Of a stretch of DNA of 64,000 bases, positions 22,475 to 33,951 are shown piece after piece. A program made the position numbers and the translations under genes. Origin of the DNA: Carettochelys insculpta (lineage: Eukaryota; Chordata; Testudines; Carettochelyidae). The notes under the pieces were generated by a model. The model made no database searches and was not told the origin of the DNA. It saw only the letters and a list, made by a program, of their open reading frames with translations. Location of the stretch: the NCBI RefSeq assembly GCF_033958435.1, contig NC_134161.1, positions 1,922,001 through 1,986,000 on the forward strand, read 5' to 3'. Within the stretch, counting starts at the first letter, position 1. Every line of letters begins with the position of its first letter.

Positions 22475-24808
22475 GTGAGAGGCAGCCAAAGGGCTGGGAA
22501 TGCCAAGTTAGGGGCCTCACCCTGGTACGTGTGGGGGGCAGGGGACAGCGGGTACCTGGGGAGAGCAGAGATCGGGGGCACTGGGTACATCATTCCCCTC
22601 TTCAAAGCTGGTCATCCTGCTTTCTGTTCATCTAGTTTTGTTAATGTTGGAGCTAGGCCAGCACCAAGACGGTTATCCCACCCCCTGCCCTTGCAAGCGT
22701 GGGTCAGGTAGGATTCCAGTCTGGGTCTGAGGTACGCGCTTCAGGCCTGTCTCTGCTCAGGAAAGGGCTACCAGGGCCTGAACAGCCAGCCAGGAGAACC
22801 CGGAGCTGCTGCTGGGTTTTGTAATCTCCTCTCCCTTGCATGGCGGCTCTGGTTGTCCAGATGCTTTAGCCTGGGTGGGTTTTATGTGCCTTGGGTGATG
22901 TTGGATATGTGTGGGCTGTTTTACTGGCTTCTCCTGAAGCAGAAGCCCTAGTGAGGAGCGTAACTGGATTTCACTGATCATGCCATGGTGGGGGCATCCT
23001 CTCAACTCCCGACGGTCCCTTGGCCCTTAGTTAAGCCAGCACTGGACTGTTGCGGGGCAGCTCCCTCTGGGGTTGCTCCAAAGTCCTGGCCTGGGGTCTG
23101 GAGGATGCACCTGAGGCAGGTGGGTCTGAAGGGTTCTAATGGGTCCCAATCCAGAGCTCTCATCCCGGGCCATTGCACAAAGCCAGTGCGTGGCAGGCGC
23201 TGGGTTTTCACCAGGCTGTGTGCCAGAGGACAGGGTGCTGTCACGCAGCGCTCAGAGCACTTGAAAGAACTTTGTTAATTTATCCCACAGCAAAATATCT
23301 CAGCCCCAGATTTACTGTTTAACTGAGGGAACAGACAGGGGCTGGTGGGAACCCAGAGCGCTGTGCTGAGAGACCATGAGTGTGATTATTAGCGTTAGTT
23401 CTGCACGTTCCGTTGAACCAACGTCTAATGCGCACCAGCCAAGCAGTGAGTTCTGTCTGGTCCGGGCATGTGCTTGTTGCATGCTGTCGTCCTGGGGGTC
23501 TCCTTTGTCCCCAGCTGTGCAGCTCCGCACTGGGGATGGAAGGCAGGTGAAACTCGGGTCTCGCAGTGTGATGCTGAGGGTGTTCTGCAGGTTTGCAGAG
23601 GGGCTAAAATCCCGACATGACCAGGCGGGCGTGAGGTTGGATCAGACCAATGCAGGAGCATGCGCAGAGCGCAGCCCCAGGGAAGGCTCTGTTCAGAGCA
23701 GGCCTGCCAGGCGGCCTGCCCGGTTGTCTGCTCCCCAACATAGCCGGCCTTTACACGCCTGCTGGGGCAACGCCTGTGCGGCCAAAACGAATACAATGCA
23801 CGGCAGGTGCTGCACCCCCCAATCCTGCAGTGCTCCTGGCAGGCAGGTGCGCAGCTCACACTACATGCGGGGGCTGACATTAGGAGGAGGGACCTTTGCT
23901 GCAGACTCAGAGGAAGGTGAGGGACACACCTGGCTTATTGGGCACTGACATTTCGTGTGTCGTCAGGCTACCGCTTCCAGGGGAGAGAGACTGTTAATCA
24001 AGGGACTCGCCGCGTGCTCTGTCGGCCAGCCTGGCCGGTGCCAGCCTCACCCGGCCCCCTGCGCTGTGATGGCTCCTTCTGGCAGCGCGGGGTGCTACCT
24101 AGACCCAGTGGGGGTCGTTTTATGTGCGGCTGCCCCAGCAGGGCGCCTGCCCCTCCCCTAATCACCCTGTAGGCTCCACATTCCGGGGTTCGATTTTGTG
24201 CACTTAGTGGGGATGGGCAAAGCCAAGCCATGTGGGGTGGGCAGTCGAGCCCTGTCTGCCTCATGCTCGGGAGGGCGGCCAGGTAAGTCTGTTCCAGCTC
24301 TGCCGTTGCCATGGCTGGACTGGCCCATCTCTGATCGACTTCAGGGTCTGGGGTGGCCCTGCCCTGCCCTCCCTCTGAACCGGGTGGCTGACGGGAAGGC
24401 TGGGGAGCAGGTGCCCGGGCTTGCAGCATTCCAGCCTTTTCAGGGGGCGGCAGACACCAAGCTCCCTGGTAGCCAACCCGCTGGGCTAGAAATTGCCTTG
24501 TCTACACTAGGGCTGGCGTGAGTGCTCACTCGTGCATGTTGAAGACACAGCTTGTCCCTGGTGAAACCAGGGCCTTGCCTGCTGCAGTGGGTCGGTTGCA
24601 GGGGTCCCAACAGCAGCCTGCTGGCATCCTCCTGCAGCAGCACAGGGAGGGGGAGAGAGACCTCGCTGCCACTGAGCATAGGGGACCAGATCCCACCCTA
24701 GTGCAACTTGGCTGGTGCCAGTCAGGTTCCCCGGGGCCCTCGCTAGCCTGTTCCCCCAGCCGTGCGCCCTGAGCATTTCCCTCTTGCCTCCCGCCCGGCC
24801 TTGCACAG
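22475..24808 (+). other. DSCAML1: DSCAML1 intron Ig3-Ig4
   Basis: This is a 2,334-bp GT-AG phase 1 intron. I recognise no transposon, RNA gene or satellite in it. Several open frames of 60 to 218 codons on both strands are consequences of GC-rich, stop-poor sequence or overlap the Ig4 exon antisense. Confidence 0.85.
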
Positions 24809-25084
24809 ACCCTCTGCACGTGAGCCTCACGCCAAAGAAGCTGAAGACGGGCATCGGCAGCACGGTCATCCTCTCCTGCGCCCTGAGCGGCTCGCCGGAG
24901 TACGCCATCCGCTGGTACCGCAACACCGACCTGGTGGTGCTGGATGACTACATCTCCCTCCGGGGGCTTAGCAACGAGACCCTCCTCATCACTGCCGCGC
25001 AGAAGAGCCACTCCGGGGCCTACCAGTGCTTTGCCACCCGCAAAGCCCAGACGGCACAGGGCTTCTCCATCGTCGTGCTGGAGG
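24809..25084 (+). CDS. DSCAML1: DSCAML1 exon: Ig4 domain
   Basis: A phase 1-1 exon of 276 nt (92 codons) encodes one Ig domain, from DPLHVSL to FSIVVLE. The disulphide Cys are in ILSC (codon 24) and GAYQC (codon 74), with the core Trp in IRWYRN (codon 36). An N-glycosylation sequon, NET, is at codon 56. The acceptor is ccttgcacAG and the donor GGAGG|GTGAGG. Ig4 is the last domain of the N-terminal horseshoe in DSCAM-family structures. The exon is very CpG- and GC-rich compared with the surrounding intron, with mostly G/C third codon positions. This explains the long antisense frame opposite it. Confidence 0.97.
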
Positions 25085-26128
25085 GTGAGGTGGTGTCTCA
25101 GGCATGGGGGGGAGCAGGGGGAAGCATCTCTCCAGCTCCTTTGCCGCTCCTCCCTCCTTTTGGCAGCCTGACAGCTCTGCATGCACGTTCAGGGAGGGTT
25201 ACAGCATAGCGAAAGGAAGAGAATGTCTCCCCCTAATTAGACCCTCCTCCCCTGCTGCCTGGCCCATGTGCTAAGCTAGTGTGTTCCAGAGCTGTGTCCA
25301 CCCACCCTGCTGCATCCTTTCCTGGCCAGGTGTGCCCGCTTGTGCGCCTGCTGCAATCCCTGCAGGCCCAGAGCTTTGCACAAGTGCTGGGATGCTCCCG
25401 CATTGCTTCACAAGCATGCTGTGCAACGCCCGTGCCATCTAGGGGACACTCCACCCAGCACTGAAATGCAGCCATCTCTGGGGTGGGGGAGCACTGGCAG
25501 TTACGTAATAGCCCCTGACACTGGCCGGCATTTCAGGAAGGGCAGGGCAGAGGAAGTCCCGTCTGCGGGAGGAGTTTGCCAGACAAGGTTCGGTCAGGAA
25601 GGGGCGGTTCCTGTACTCACACTCCTAGGGTGCTTTCGGTAAGACGTGGCCAGAATGTGGGCGTGTCAGCTGCTGTAATAACTGCAGAGAGAGCCACAGC
25701 AGGGCCCTGTCCTCTGTGGGACAGCAAAGAAAGCACCAAGAAAGGGGTTACAATAACTCGCTGGAGATGGGCACATCGTGGTGCTCGGGCCATGGGCCTG
25801 CCTTCCCCAAAGGCATGTTCCCGAGCAGTGTCCTTCCCCCCGGGGCTCCTGCATGAGCAGGCTGAGCCCTGGGTCCCTGCCTGCCTGGGGGATGCAGGCT
25901 GGGCATGGCAGGGTCCCAGCCGGGAGTATGGCGTGCCAGGCACATTCATCCTGGGTCTGTTACCTGTGCGCGCTGGGCAGACAGAACAGGGTGTCCCTGC
26001 CCCAGGGAGCCAACCACCTCAGCAGAGTTTTAAACCCTTCAGACAAGCTTGCGCCTGGGCACGGCTGCTTGGGAGCTCCCAGCCCAGCCTGAAGCCCTGA
26101 CGTGCCCTTCTCTGGGCGTCTCTCCTAG
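25085..26128 (+). other. DSCAML1: DSCAML1 intron Ig4-Ig5
   Basis: This is a 1,044-bp GT-AG phase 1 intron with acceptor tctcctAG. I see no recognised repeat or gene in it. The 174-codon open frame at 25576-26100 has no recognisable domain and ends just before the acceptor. Confidence 0.85.
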
Positions 26129-26425
26129 ATGGGACCCCCCGGATCGTCTCCTCCTTCAGCGAGAAAGTAGTCAACCCGGGCGAGCAGTTCTCCCTGATGT
26201 GTGCCGCCAAAGGCGCTCCCCCACCCACCATCACCTGGGCCTTGGACGACGAGCCCATCCAGCGGGACAGCGGGCATCGCACCAATCAGTACACCATGTC
26301 GGACGGCACCACTGTGAGCCACATGAACGTGACCAGCCCACAGATCAGGGACGGCGGGGTGTACCGGTGTGCCGCGCGGAACTCGGTGGGCAGCGCCGAA
26401 TACCAAGCGCGAATAAACGTAAGAG
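26129..26425 (+). CDS. DSCAML1: DSCAML1 exon: Ig5 domain
   Basis: A phase 1-1 exon of 297 nt (99 codons) encodes one Ig domain, from DGTPRIV to QARINVR. The Cys pair is in SLMC (codon 25) and GVYRC (codon 81), and the core Trp is in TITW (codon 37). A sequon NVT is at codon 67. The donor was placed at 26425 because the protein must read INVR then Gly-Pro-Pro across the junction, and the split Gly codon is completed by GT at 31641. That donor, GAG|GTGCCT, is weak. A more consensus-like GTAAGA lies 7 nt upstream at 26419, and its use would break the frame. The end is therefore chosen on protein conservation, not splice strength. Confidence 0.95.
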
Positions 26426-28829
26426 GTGCCTGTCTACTTTTAAATCTCAGCATAGGGCTCGGACTGGGCTCGGTTCCGTTATGGTTTGGGTTTCTGACAA
26501 GCTCTTCGTTTGCGTCGCCCCGCTCTGTTCCCCGCTGCGCTTCCCAGGTTGCTTCAGGTCATCGGCAGGCGCTCGTGCGAGCAAACCTTCCCTGCGGCTC
26601 AGCAAGAGGGGCAGGCCGGGGGCAGACTGTGGAGCTTGTTGCTGCAAGGGAATTTTGAGGCCAAAAGGCGGCTCAGGGGTTTGTGTGGCTGCCGGGGACA
26701 TCTACATCTGGGCTGGAGGCTGGTGAGCCCCGAGCTGCTCCCTCAAAGTCCGTAAGCAATGGGTGGTTCTGTAATGGTCAGGAATGACATCTATTGCACC
26801 CTACTCTGAGGCACCTGGTTCTGGCTGCAGTCAGAGACAGGAGACCAGCTAGGTGAGTCCCCGTCTGGCCCCAGCTAGCCATCCTGAGGTGGTCAGCCCT
26901 CTTCTGAATATTTTGCCACCATGTTAGGCAGCAGCTAGGTTAGAAAGCAGAGCTCAGCCTCGTGTAGGCCGCTGCCATGGGGTTCCCTGCTCCAGGGCTG
27001 CCAGGGGCAGACCGGCATCCAGATCCCCCAGCAGTGGCTGTGGGCATGTGCCAGAGGTGTTCACTGCAGTTCCCTCATTAAAGCTCCACATCTCCCTCCA
27101 GTTCTTTCTCCGCAAACCCTGTGGGAGAAGCGAAGGCTGGGAAACGGTACAAGCTTCAAATGCCTTGCCTCAGCCCCCCATTCCAGTACCGTCCAGCGCG
27201 ACTCTGTCCTGGCCTGCTCACTTCGTGCTACTTTGATCTGGATGGTGGGGAGGGATTCCTCTTCTCCCGCCTAATCCTAATGCATCTTGCTCCTTGCCTG
27301 CTGTGTCTGCTACAGCACCCCCAGCTGTACCAGTCCTGAGCCACTGGTGCCCACCGCTGCATTTAGCTCGGAGCTGCCAGTTTAATCCTGGCTGCAGGCC
27401 AGGGAAGATTCGGAGCCCAGCTCCCTGGAGGTGAGAGCCAGCACACCCAACACTCTACTCGCATTCTACTGAGCAAAGTGCAGCTGGTAAATGCCTGTTC
27501 CCCTGGAGAGTGCAGCTCCAGCTGACCCCAGGCCCAGGCACTGAGCAGTTGTGAGGGCTGGTGGGAGTGTGTTCTCCAAGGGCTTTGGCTAACTTTTCCC
27601 CGCTTCTTTTGGCTGCACAGTGCTTTAGGGCCCTGCCTCATTTCTGACCTGAGTACCTGGAAACTCTGACTGACCTTCCTTCCCGGCACAAACTGCGCCC
27701 AGAGGTGTTTGTGCACTAAGCCCAGTGGCCAGCCAGTTTGTTAAACCGCGAAAAATTAGCTGAATTTTCTCTGGTTTGTCTGAGCTGGTTTTTGTCTGCT
27801 AAAATCCACTGTGCTCTTAATCGTTCCTCATGTTATGGCTGGAGAATTCTGTTCTTTGCATTACAGGGAATTCTGGTGGGCACAGTTCTAAGACACAAGG
27901 TACAGTATTAGCCACTGACCATGAACAGTTAATGCTTCTGATTGTATAGGTGTGAACTAGACTAAGCCACCAGCAACATTACTTGCTCTATGGGAAGCAC
28001 CCTTGAATGGCTGCGTTCGTCTGTGCCTCAGGTTTTTGTCTGGAAGTTCAGTGAAGCTGGACTTTTGCAGCCATTTATCACTAAACCTGGGGGAAGCTGG
28101 TCACTCAGCAAGGGGAGTCACTAGCAAAACTGGAAGTCTCTTTTGCTTTTTAACAGCAGGTCCCTAGGTTAGAATGCAGGCGTCATCCATCGGGTTATGT
28201 TCACATCTCTCCTCCAGGGCCCAAGGACTGCTCTCAGGAGCACATTGTTAAAGCTTTCCCAAGTTCTCTGGCAGACGTACTCCCACCTTTAATTTCCCAT
28301 GACACATGCGCTTGCTCTGTGTCCGCCACCCTCTGCTAGGCAAGAAGCCAGCATTCCATGGCCAGTGCAACGCACGGTCCATTTTCCTGTGTGAATTAGC
28401 AGGGTCGGGCATTGCCGGTGCTGACTTGGACTCCAGGGTGAGTCAGGAGGAGGAAGTAGCTCTCGGTTTGTCTGGGTGTGTTTCCACTCCATGCCAAGAG
28501 CTGTTATGGTGTTTGTAGCCCTTCTCCTTCTCTTCAGTGCTCGGGGAGAACTTTGTGGGTGCTCGCTCTTGAAAGGCTCTCTTCTTCGCTGCGGTTCCCT
28601 TTGGATGGGTGCTCTGTGTTCGACCCATCAGCGCCCCAGAGTGAGGGCTGACAGAGCATTTTTAAATCTGTTTTATATTATTTCCCAATCACTTGGGGGT
28701 GTTCAGAAGTGGTGGCTTTACCAGAACAGGAGTTTCACTGAAGCACCTTCCCGCACTTCTGCCTTGCTCCCTCCAAATCTCATCTTATTTTCAGAGATCC
28801 CAGAAAAATCCCCCCACCCCGGTTGTGAA

Positions 28830-30870
28830 ATCCCATCTCAGTCACTTTCGGAGAGAGTGAGTGGGTGCCACCCCTCCTGCCAACACTCCCCCATGGCCTG
28901 TCCCATCCCTTCTCTGCCAGGGACCCCGAACCAGGCATGGGTGGGGTTCCCAGGGCCAACAGGGCTTGCAGCCCCCTGCCCTGGACTGATCCCCCCGCCT
29001 TCCGCCCAGGTTGAGGTCCCCCTTTCCACAACCACCCTTGTGCATAGTTTGCCCTGTTCCCCTCTGTAAATAGTTATTTCCAGCATTTGTACAAATAACT
29101 GAGTTCATAGTTTGGAGTAAACCGTTTATTTGCACACCATCCCCATGTCCCATGCTCTTTCTGGGGGGAGGGGGTTGGTGAGGTGGGGTGGGTTTGGGGC
29201 CCATGGAAAAAGGTCTCCTGGAGGGACTCCCTGATGCAGATCCCGTCCCAGTGTGCCTGGCACCTAGAAACAGCGGCCAGCGGCTTGTACCTGGTGCTGG
29301 ACTTGGCTGCCCACTCCTGCACACAGGCCTCACCCTGGCCCTCCACTATATTGTGGAGGACGCAGCAGGCACCCACTACATGTGGCATGTTGTGCAGTCC
29401 AACCTCCAGGCATAGGAGAGGGCACAGCCGCTGGCCCTTCAGGCACATGAAGACCCACTCGGCAGCATTGTGGACCTGGTTGAGCCTGTTATTAAAAATC
29501 TCCGTGGTGGGGTTGGAGCGGCCAATGTACGGCTGCATCAGCAAGGGCTGCAGGGGGTAGGCAGCATCCACCACCATGCAGAGGGGCATTGTGGCATCCT
29601 CAACCTGGTGCTCCCACTGGGGGACGTACGTCCTAGCCTCCCTGTGCTGGCAGAGGCCCGAGTTCCTGAACACACGGGCGTCATGTGTCTAGCCCACCCA
29701 CCCATGTAAACATCCACGAAGTGGCCCTTTGAGTCCACCAGCACCTGGAGTACTACTGAGTGGTATCCCTTTCAGTTCACGTAGCTGCTGGTCCTGTGTT
29801 CCGGGGCACAGGTGGAGAGATGCTTCCCGTTCAGGGCGCTGTAGCAATACGGGAAGCCGAGCGTGGCGAATCCTGCGATGGCCATGTCGACGTCCCCCAC
29901 GCAGATGTGGAGCAGCATCTCGTTGATCGCACGGACGACCTGCATGGGAGTGAGGGTGTGCACTCTCGTGAGGGTGTGATGGAGTGTGCCCGGCCCTCTC
30001 CCCCTGTGCCTCCTCCTGGCCCCTTCCTCCATGTCCACAGCCACCGAGGTCCCCCTTGCCAAGGAACACCCTCCCCCTGTGGCAGGTGCATGACCTGAGC
30101 ATGACTTACCTCCATGGTGACATCCCCGATGGTGGCCTTGCCCACCCTGAACTGACACCCCGCAGACTGGTAGCTGTCCGGGGTGGCCAGCTTCCAGATG
30201 GCACTGGCAACCCTCTTTTTGAGGGGGAGGGCGGGTTGCATGTGGGTGTCCTGGTGTCTCAGGACCAGGGTGAGCCAGTGGCAGAGGTCCTGAAAGGTCT
30301 GCTTGCTCATGCGGAAGTTCTGGAGCCACCTGGTGTTATCCCAGTGCCCCATCACCAGCCTATCCCACCAGTCAGAGCTCTTGGGGTGGTTCCAGAGGTG
30401 CCGGGGCACTCAGGGATGGCACTAGCATGGTTCCGGGTGGGGGAGCTCCACGGGCTCACCCCCAGGAGGTGGTGCAGGGTGGCCATGGCTACATTGGCCA
30501 GGTGGCTGACCACAGTGGCCAGGAAGGCCAGCTCTACTGCCAAAAGTTGCTGAGGGGGATCCATGGAGCGTGGGTGGCCGTCGGATCCCTGCCTGGGATC
30601 TGTGGGGTGTGCGGCAGCTCTGCAGGCTGCAGTGTATGTAGGGCAGGGGTGTTTGGGAGGGGCCTTTTAAGGGAGCGGCTGGCCGCGGCCCTGGAAGGGC
30701 TTGTCTGCCACACGACCCTGTCTGCAGCGTTTCCTGCTCTGCTCTTCCGAAAGAGCATCCGTGGGCGTGTGGACGTTCCCTTTCGGAGGGGGGTGCGCAG
30801 GCTCGATCCACTCTTGGTGTGCGGGCGCTCTTTCGAACGGCGACCCTTCGAATGGTATCGTCCAGATGGT
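28830..30870 (-). mobile_element. PIF/Harbinger DNA transposon copy (boundaries uncertain)
   Basis: The segment surrounds a Harbinger transposase pseudogene. Its 3' non-coding part (28830-29075) is GC-rich with an AT-rich tail containing AATAACTATTTAC. The 5' side (30730-30870) has repeated 'tttcga' motifs (ctttcggagg, ctctttcgaacgg, cccttcgaatgg), which look like subterminal or terminal sequence. I could not pair two terminal inverted repeats or a 3-bp target-site duplication, so both ends are estimates. Confidence 0.5.
29074..30564 (-). pseudogene. HARBI1-like Harbinger transposase, broken
   Basis: On the - strand the pieces read as one DDE transposase of the Harbinger (DDE_Tnp_4) type. 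The N-terminal region is FRMSKQTFQDLCHWLTLVLR. Next comes KRVASAIWKLATPDSYQSAG, then GFPYCYSALNGKHL, then VDSKGHFVDVYMGG, then VVDAAYPLQPLLMQPY, then HNAAEWVFMCLKG, and finally GACCVLHNIVE near the C-terminus. A 170-bp intron with ideal ends appears to lie at 30109-29940 (GAG|GTAAGT to ATGCAG|GTC). Removing it joins GDVTME to VVRAINEML in frame. Damage includes a frameshift near 30405, an in-frame TGA at 29774-29772 where the family has Arg, and a frameshift near 29700. The first catalytic Asp of the usual AIDGTH-like motif is Asn (ALNGKH). The copy therefore cannot make active transposase. Such genes normally come with a Myb-like partner gene, which I did not see. Confidence 0.85.
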
Positions 30871-31640
30871 CACCTGTCCACAGAGCACTTCGTGTGGCCG
30901 TAGCTGTAGTTTGCTGTTTCATTTTGGCAACAGCTGAAAAACAGGCAAATCCGACTGTTGATTCATGAAACAGTGTTGAAATACCCCGTGTGCTGTTCTC
31001 CTGATCCCTAACCTGGTCCGAAAGCCAGATAGGAACTGCTAGGTGGAGGCTCGGACACACTGATGTTTGAAACTGAGACAAAGTGATTAGCAGTTGAAAT
31101 TGAGATTGGTGGTGTGGGGCCTGGTCCGGGCACAATCCTTCAGCAACAGGGGGTAGCTGTCTTCTTAAAGCAGCCACAGGACAGCTGAGAGACTAACAAG
31201 CTGACGGGAGCCGAGGGAAGCAGTGTAGAAGCATACACCCTCTTCGCCTTAGTGGGCTGGTTTTGGAGACGTGGACAGAATTTTCACAGCTGAGTGCAGA
31301 AGTGACACCCGCACAGTTTGGCTGTGGCTTTTAAAACGCCTATGTGGTTTCAGAGAGCGTGGCCCCGTGACTTTCAGCCGGGCACATGCTCCTACGTTGT
31401 GTTGGGGCTTTGCAGCGCCCCACCCCCAGTGCACACGACCGGTGCCAAAGCTGGCCAAAAGCTGGCCCTGAGGTCGGCATGGCTGCCCCATGTTTGTGCG
31501 CTTGCCTCCCCGCAAAACAGGAGCGAACTCAAGTGTCCATCTTGTCTCATTTGCCCACGAAATAGCAACAGATCTGCGTGCAAACAGATTGCTCTTTGGA
31601 ATTAACCTAGCCTGCCTCTTTCCTCCTTCCCCCAATGTAG

Positions 31641-31913
31641 GTCCTCCCAGTATCCGAGCCATGAAGAATATAACAGCAGTGGCGGGTAGGGACACCTTCA
31701 TCAACTGCAGGGTGATCGGGTACCCGTACTATTCCATCAAGTGGTACAAGGACTCCTTACTGCTGCCGGATAACCACCGCCAGGTAGTCTTTGAGAATGG
31801 GACCCTTAAGCTGATGGATGTGCAGAAGGGCATGGACGAAGGGGAGTATCTCTGCAGCGTCCTGATCCAGCCGCAACTCTCCATCAGTCAGAGCGTCCAT
31901 GTTACCGTGAAAG
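31641..31913 (+). CDS. DSCAML1: DSCAML1 exon: Ig6 domain
   Basis: A phase 1-1 exon of 273 nt (91 codons) encodes one Ig domain, from GPPSIRAM to VHVTVK. The Cys pair is in FINC (codon 23) and GEYLC (codon 72), with the core Trp in SIKWYKD (codon 35). Sequons are NIT (codon 10) and NGT (codon 53). The acceptor is cccccaatgtAG and the donor AAAG|GTAGGA. It begins with GT, completing the split Gly, and ends with the G of a Val codon finished at 39942. The run of [14 protein letters not shown] is near-identical to recalled vertebrate DSCAML1. Confidence 0.97.
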
Positions 31914-33444
31914 GTAGGAGGATGGGAGCTCTGCAGCCGTCCCTGGTCTTGCCAGGGGAGTCGCTCTCCTACCATGGGGTCCTCCTCGTTCTATTGAGTC
32001 TCCCGTGTTCTCAGTGCAGGGGCCTGTCTTAGCCAGCGCGGGCATGCACGCACCTCAGAGTCACAGCTATCCCACCTCCCTGGAGTTTTACCAGGGTGGG
32101 AGGCTGAGAGTGAGTAGTAGCTGAAGGGCACAGTCCCCTCTGCCTCATTTGGTCTGGGGGAGCCCAGCTGTGGGGAGGGGAGAGGGTAACAGTCGGGAAC
32201 GCTGTTGGAAACTCCCCATGCTGCCAGCCACCTCTCCTGCCTGGGAGGGGTTTGTTTGAGAACCCTTTGCCGGTCCCAGGCACTCTCGGTTGATACTGCG
32301 TATCTCCCCTCCCATGCTCTTCTGGACCGACTGGCTGCACTGACTAGTCTGTGTCTGACCCACAGATAAGTCCCAGTGCTCAGTTGCACCCTGACAGGTT
32401 ATTCACCGGGGTTGCATGCATGGGGGCCCAGGCAGAGGAGAGGTCGCACTTGGAGAATTTTGATCCCATTGCTGCTGTGGGACAAAGGTGGATAAGCCAA
32501 GCAGGGAAGCGTCTTGCTCCATGGGACGCTTCATGGGCTCTTTGGACAGACGGTGGCTTTGCTTTGCAAAAGTTATGCAGGTCCCAGGTCAGTTTCCTGG
32601 GGTAGCTGCTAGGTTGGTTACTGCTGAATAACAACCTGGACCTGCCGCTCCCTCTGCTGCCCTTCTCCGCGGAGTATCCATTTCCCATGACAAGCAACAG
32701 AGCAAGACTTACAGCGTAAACACAAAGTATGGAAGCATCTAACCTTTGCTCGGATCACCTTCGTAGGGGTTTTGCTGTGTGTGTGAGCGTTTAAAAAATA
32801 ATGCACTCAGTCTTCTGAGCATACAGAACGTCCGAAAAGCTGCTCCAGCCCTTCAATTATTCAGCCCCATTCAGGGAGCTATCAGTCCTAATGAATTTGA
32901 ATCTGATGTATTCCATTCCAGTGACTTGCTGAGATTGGGCTCCTAGTCTGCGATGCTACAGTGTGTGCCAGCCTCGGAGTTGGTGGGGCTGCCGTCGGCT
33001 TGGTGGGTGCAGGAAACCATTTCAACGGACACAGCCACGGCAGGGGAGAAAGCAGGGGGGGTCTCTCCCTTGCGGAGCCGAGGATTTCTGGAATGCCTTT
33101 CAGTTCTGCAGTGGGTTTTGTTCTGATGCCCCATCCTCCGTGGCCTCGTTAGGAAGTGGGTTAGCAGGAGCGTGCTGATTATGGATTCTGCCACTTGATT
33201 AGCCAGTACTCCCCTCCAAGGCTTTCAAAAGGAACCCAGAGGAAACTACAGGCTAGAGATGGCGGGGCTCAGATATGTAGAAAATTCTCTGTCCGCCGGA
33301 GCCACAAAGGAGTCACTCCTGGCAGGAGCTCTTTTATTTTGAAAGCCACCACCTGGTGAATTGCACTCATGTTACCAGGTGTCCTGGCATCTTGTCATGC
33401 AGGGTTCAGGAGGGTTCCAAAGGATTTTACCGGGGGGTGAACTC

Positions 33445-33951
33445 CTTGTGAGTATTGTGTCTGGTTTTGGGCCCCCCAGTATAAAAAGGATGTGGATTTG
33501 CTGGAGCAGGTTCAGCGAGGGGCAACAAAAATGATTAAGGGGCTGGATCACAAGACCTATGAGGAGAGGCTGAGGGATTTGGGCTTGTTTAGTTTACAGA
33601 AGAGAAGACTTAGAGGTGATTTAATAGCAGCCTTCAACTTCCTGAAGGGGAGCTCTAAATAGGAGGGTGAGAAACTGTTCTCAGTGGTGTCAGATGGCAG
33701 AACAAGGAGCAATGGTCTGAAGTTGAAGAGGGAAAGGTGTAGGTGAGATATTAGGAAAAACTATTTCCCCAGGCGGGTGGTGAAGCATTGGAATGTGTTG
33801 CCTAGAGAGGTGGTGGAATCTCCATCCCTAGAGGTTTTTAAGTCCCGTCTGGACAAGGTCCTGGCTGGGATGACTTAGTGGGGGTTGATCCTGCTTGAAG
33901 CAGGGGGCTGGACTAGATGACCTCCTGAGGTCCCTTCCAGCCCTGTGATTC
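33445..33951 (+). mobile_element. CR1 LINE fragment, 3' end of ORF2
   Basis: The sense strand reads through the CR1 C-terminal blocks ([50 protein letters not shown]). It ends in GTGATTCTGTG after the standard 'gactagatgacctcctgaggtcccttccagcc' tail. An in-frame TAG at 33660-33662 falls where the family has Glu, and there is a later TGA, so it is dead. It is closely related to the CR1 at 17514-18300 but in the opposite orientation. Confidence 0.9.

Larger units (their letters stand above)
26426..31640 (+). other. DSCAML1: DSCAML1 intron Ig5-Ig6
   Basis: This 5,215-bp phase 1 intron holds a decayed PIF/Harbinger element on the opposite strand (coding part 29074-30564). The non-coding ends of that element probably extend to about 28830 on one side and 30870 on the other. 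In 26430-28800 and 30900-31640 I see no recognised repeat or gene. The acceptor is ccccaatgtAG. Confidence 0.85.

Noticed and set aside
24485..24515. 'cttgtctacactaggg' as a transposon end
   Set aside because: It resembles reptilian DNA transposon termini, but no partner end or target duplication was found nearby.
24526..25182. 218-codon minus-strand open frame over the Ig4 exon
   Set aside because: Antisense shadow of a codon-biased exon. No domain features.
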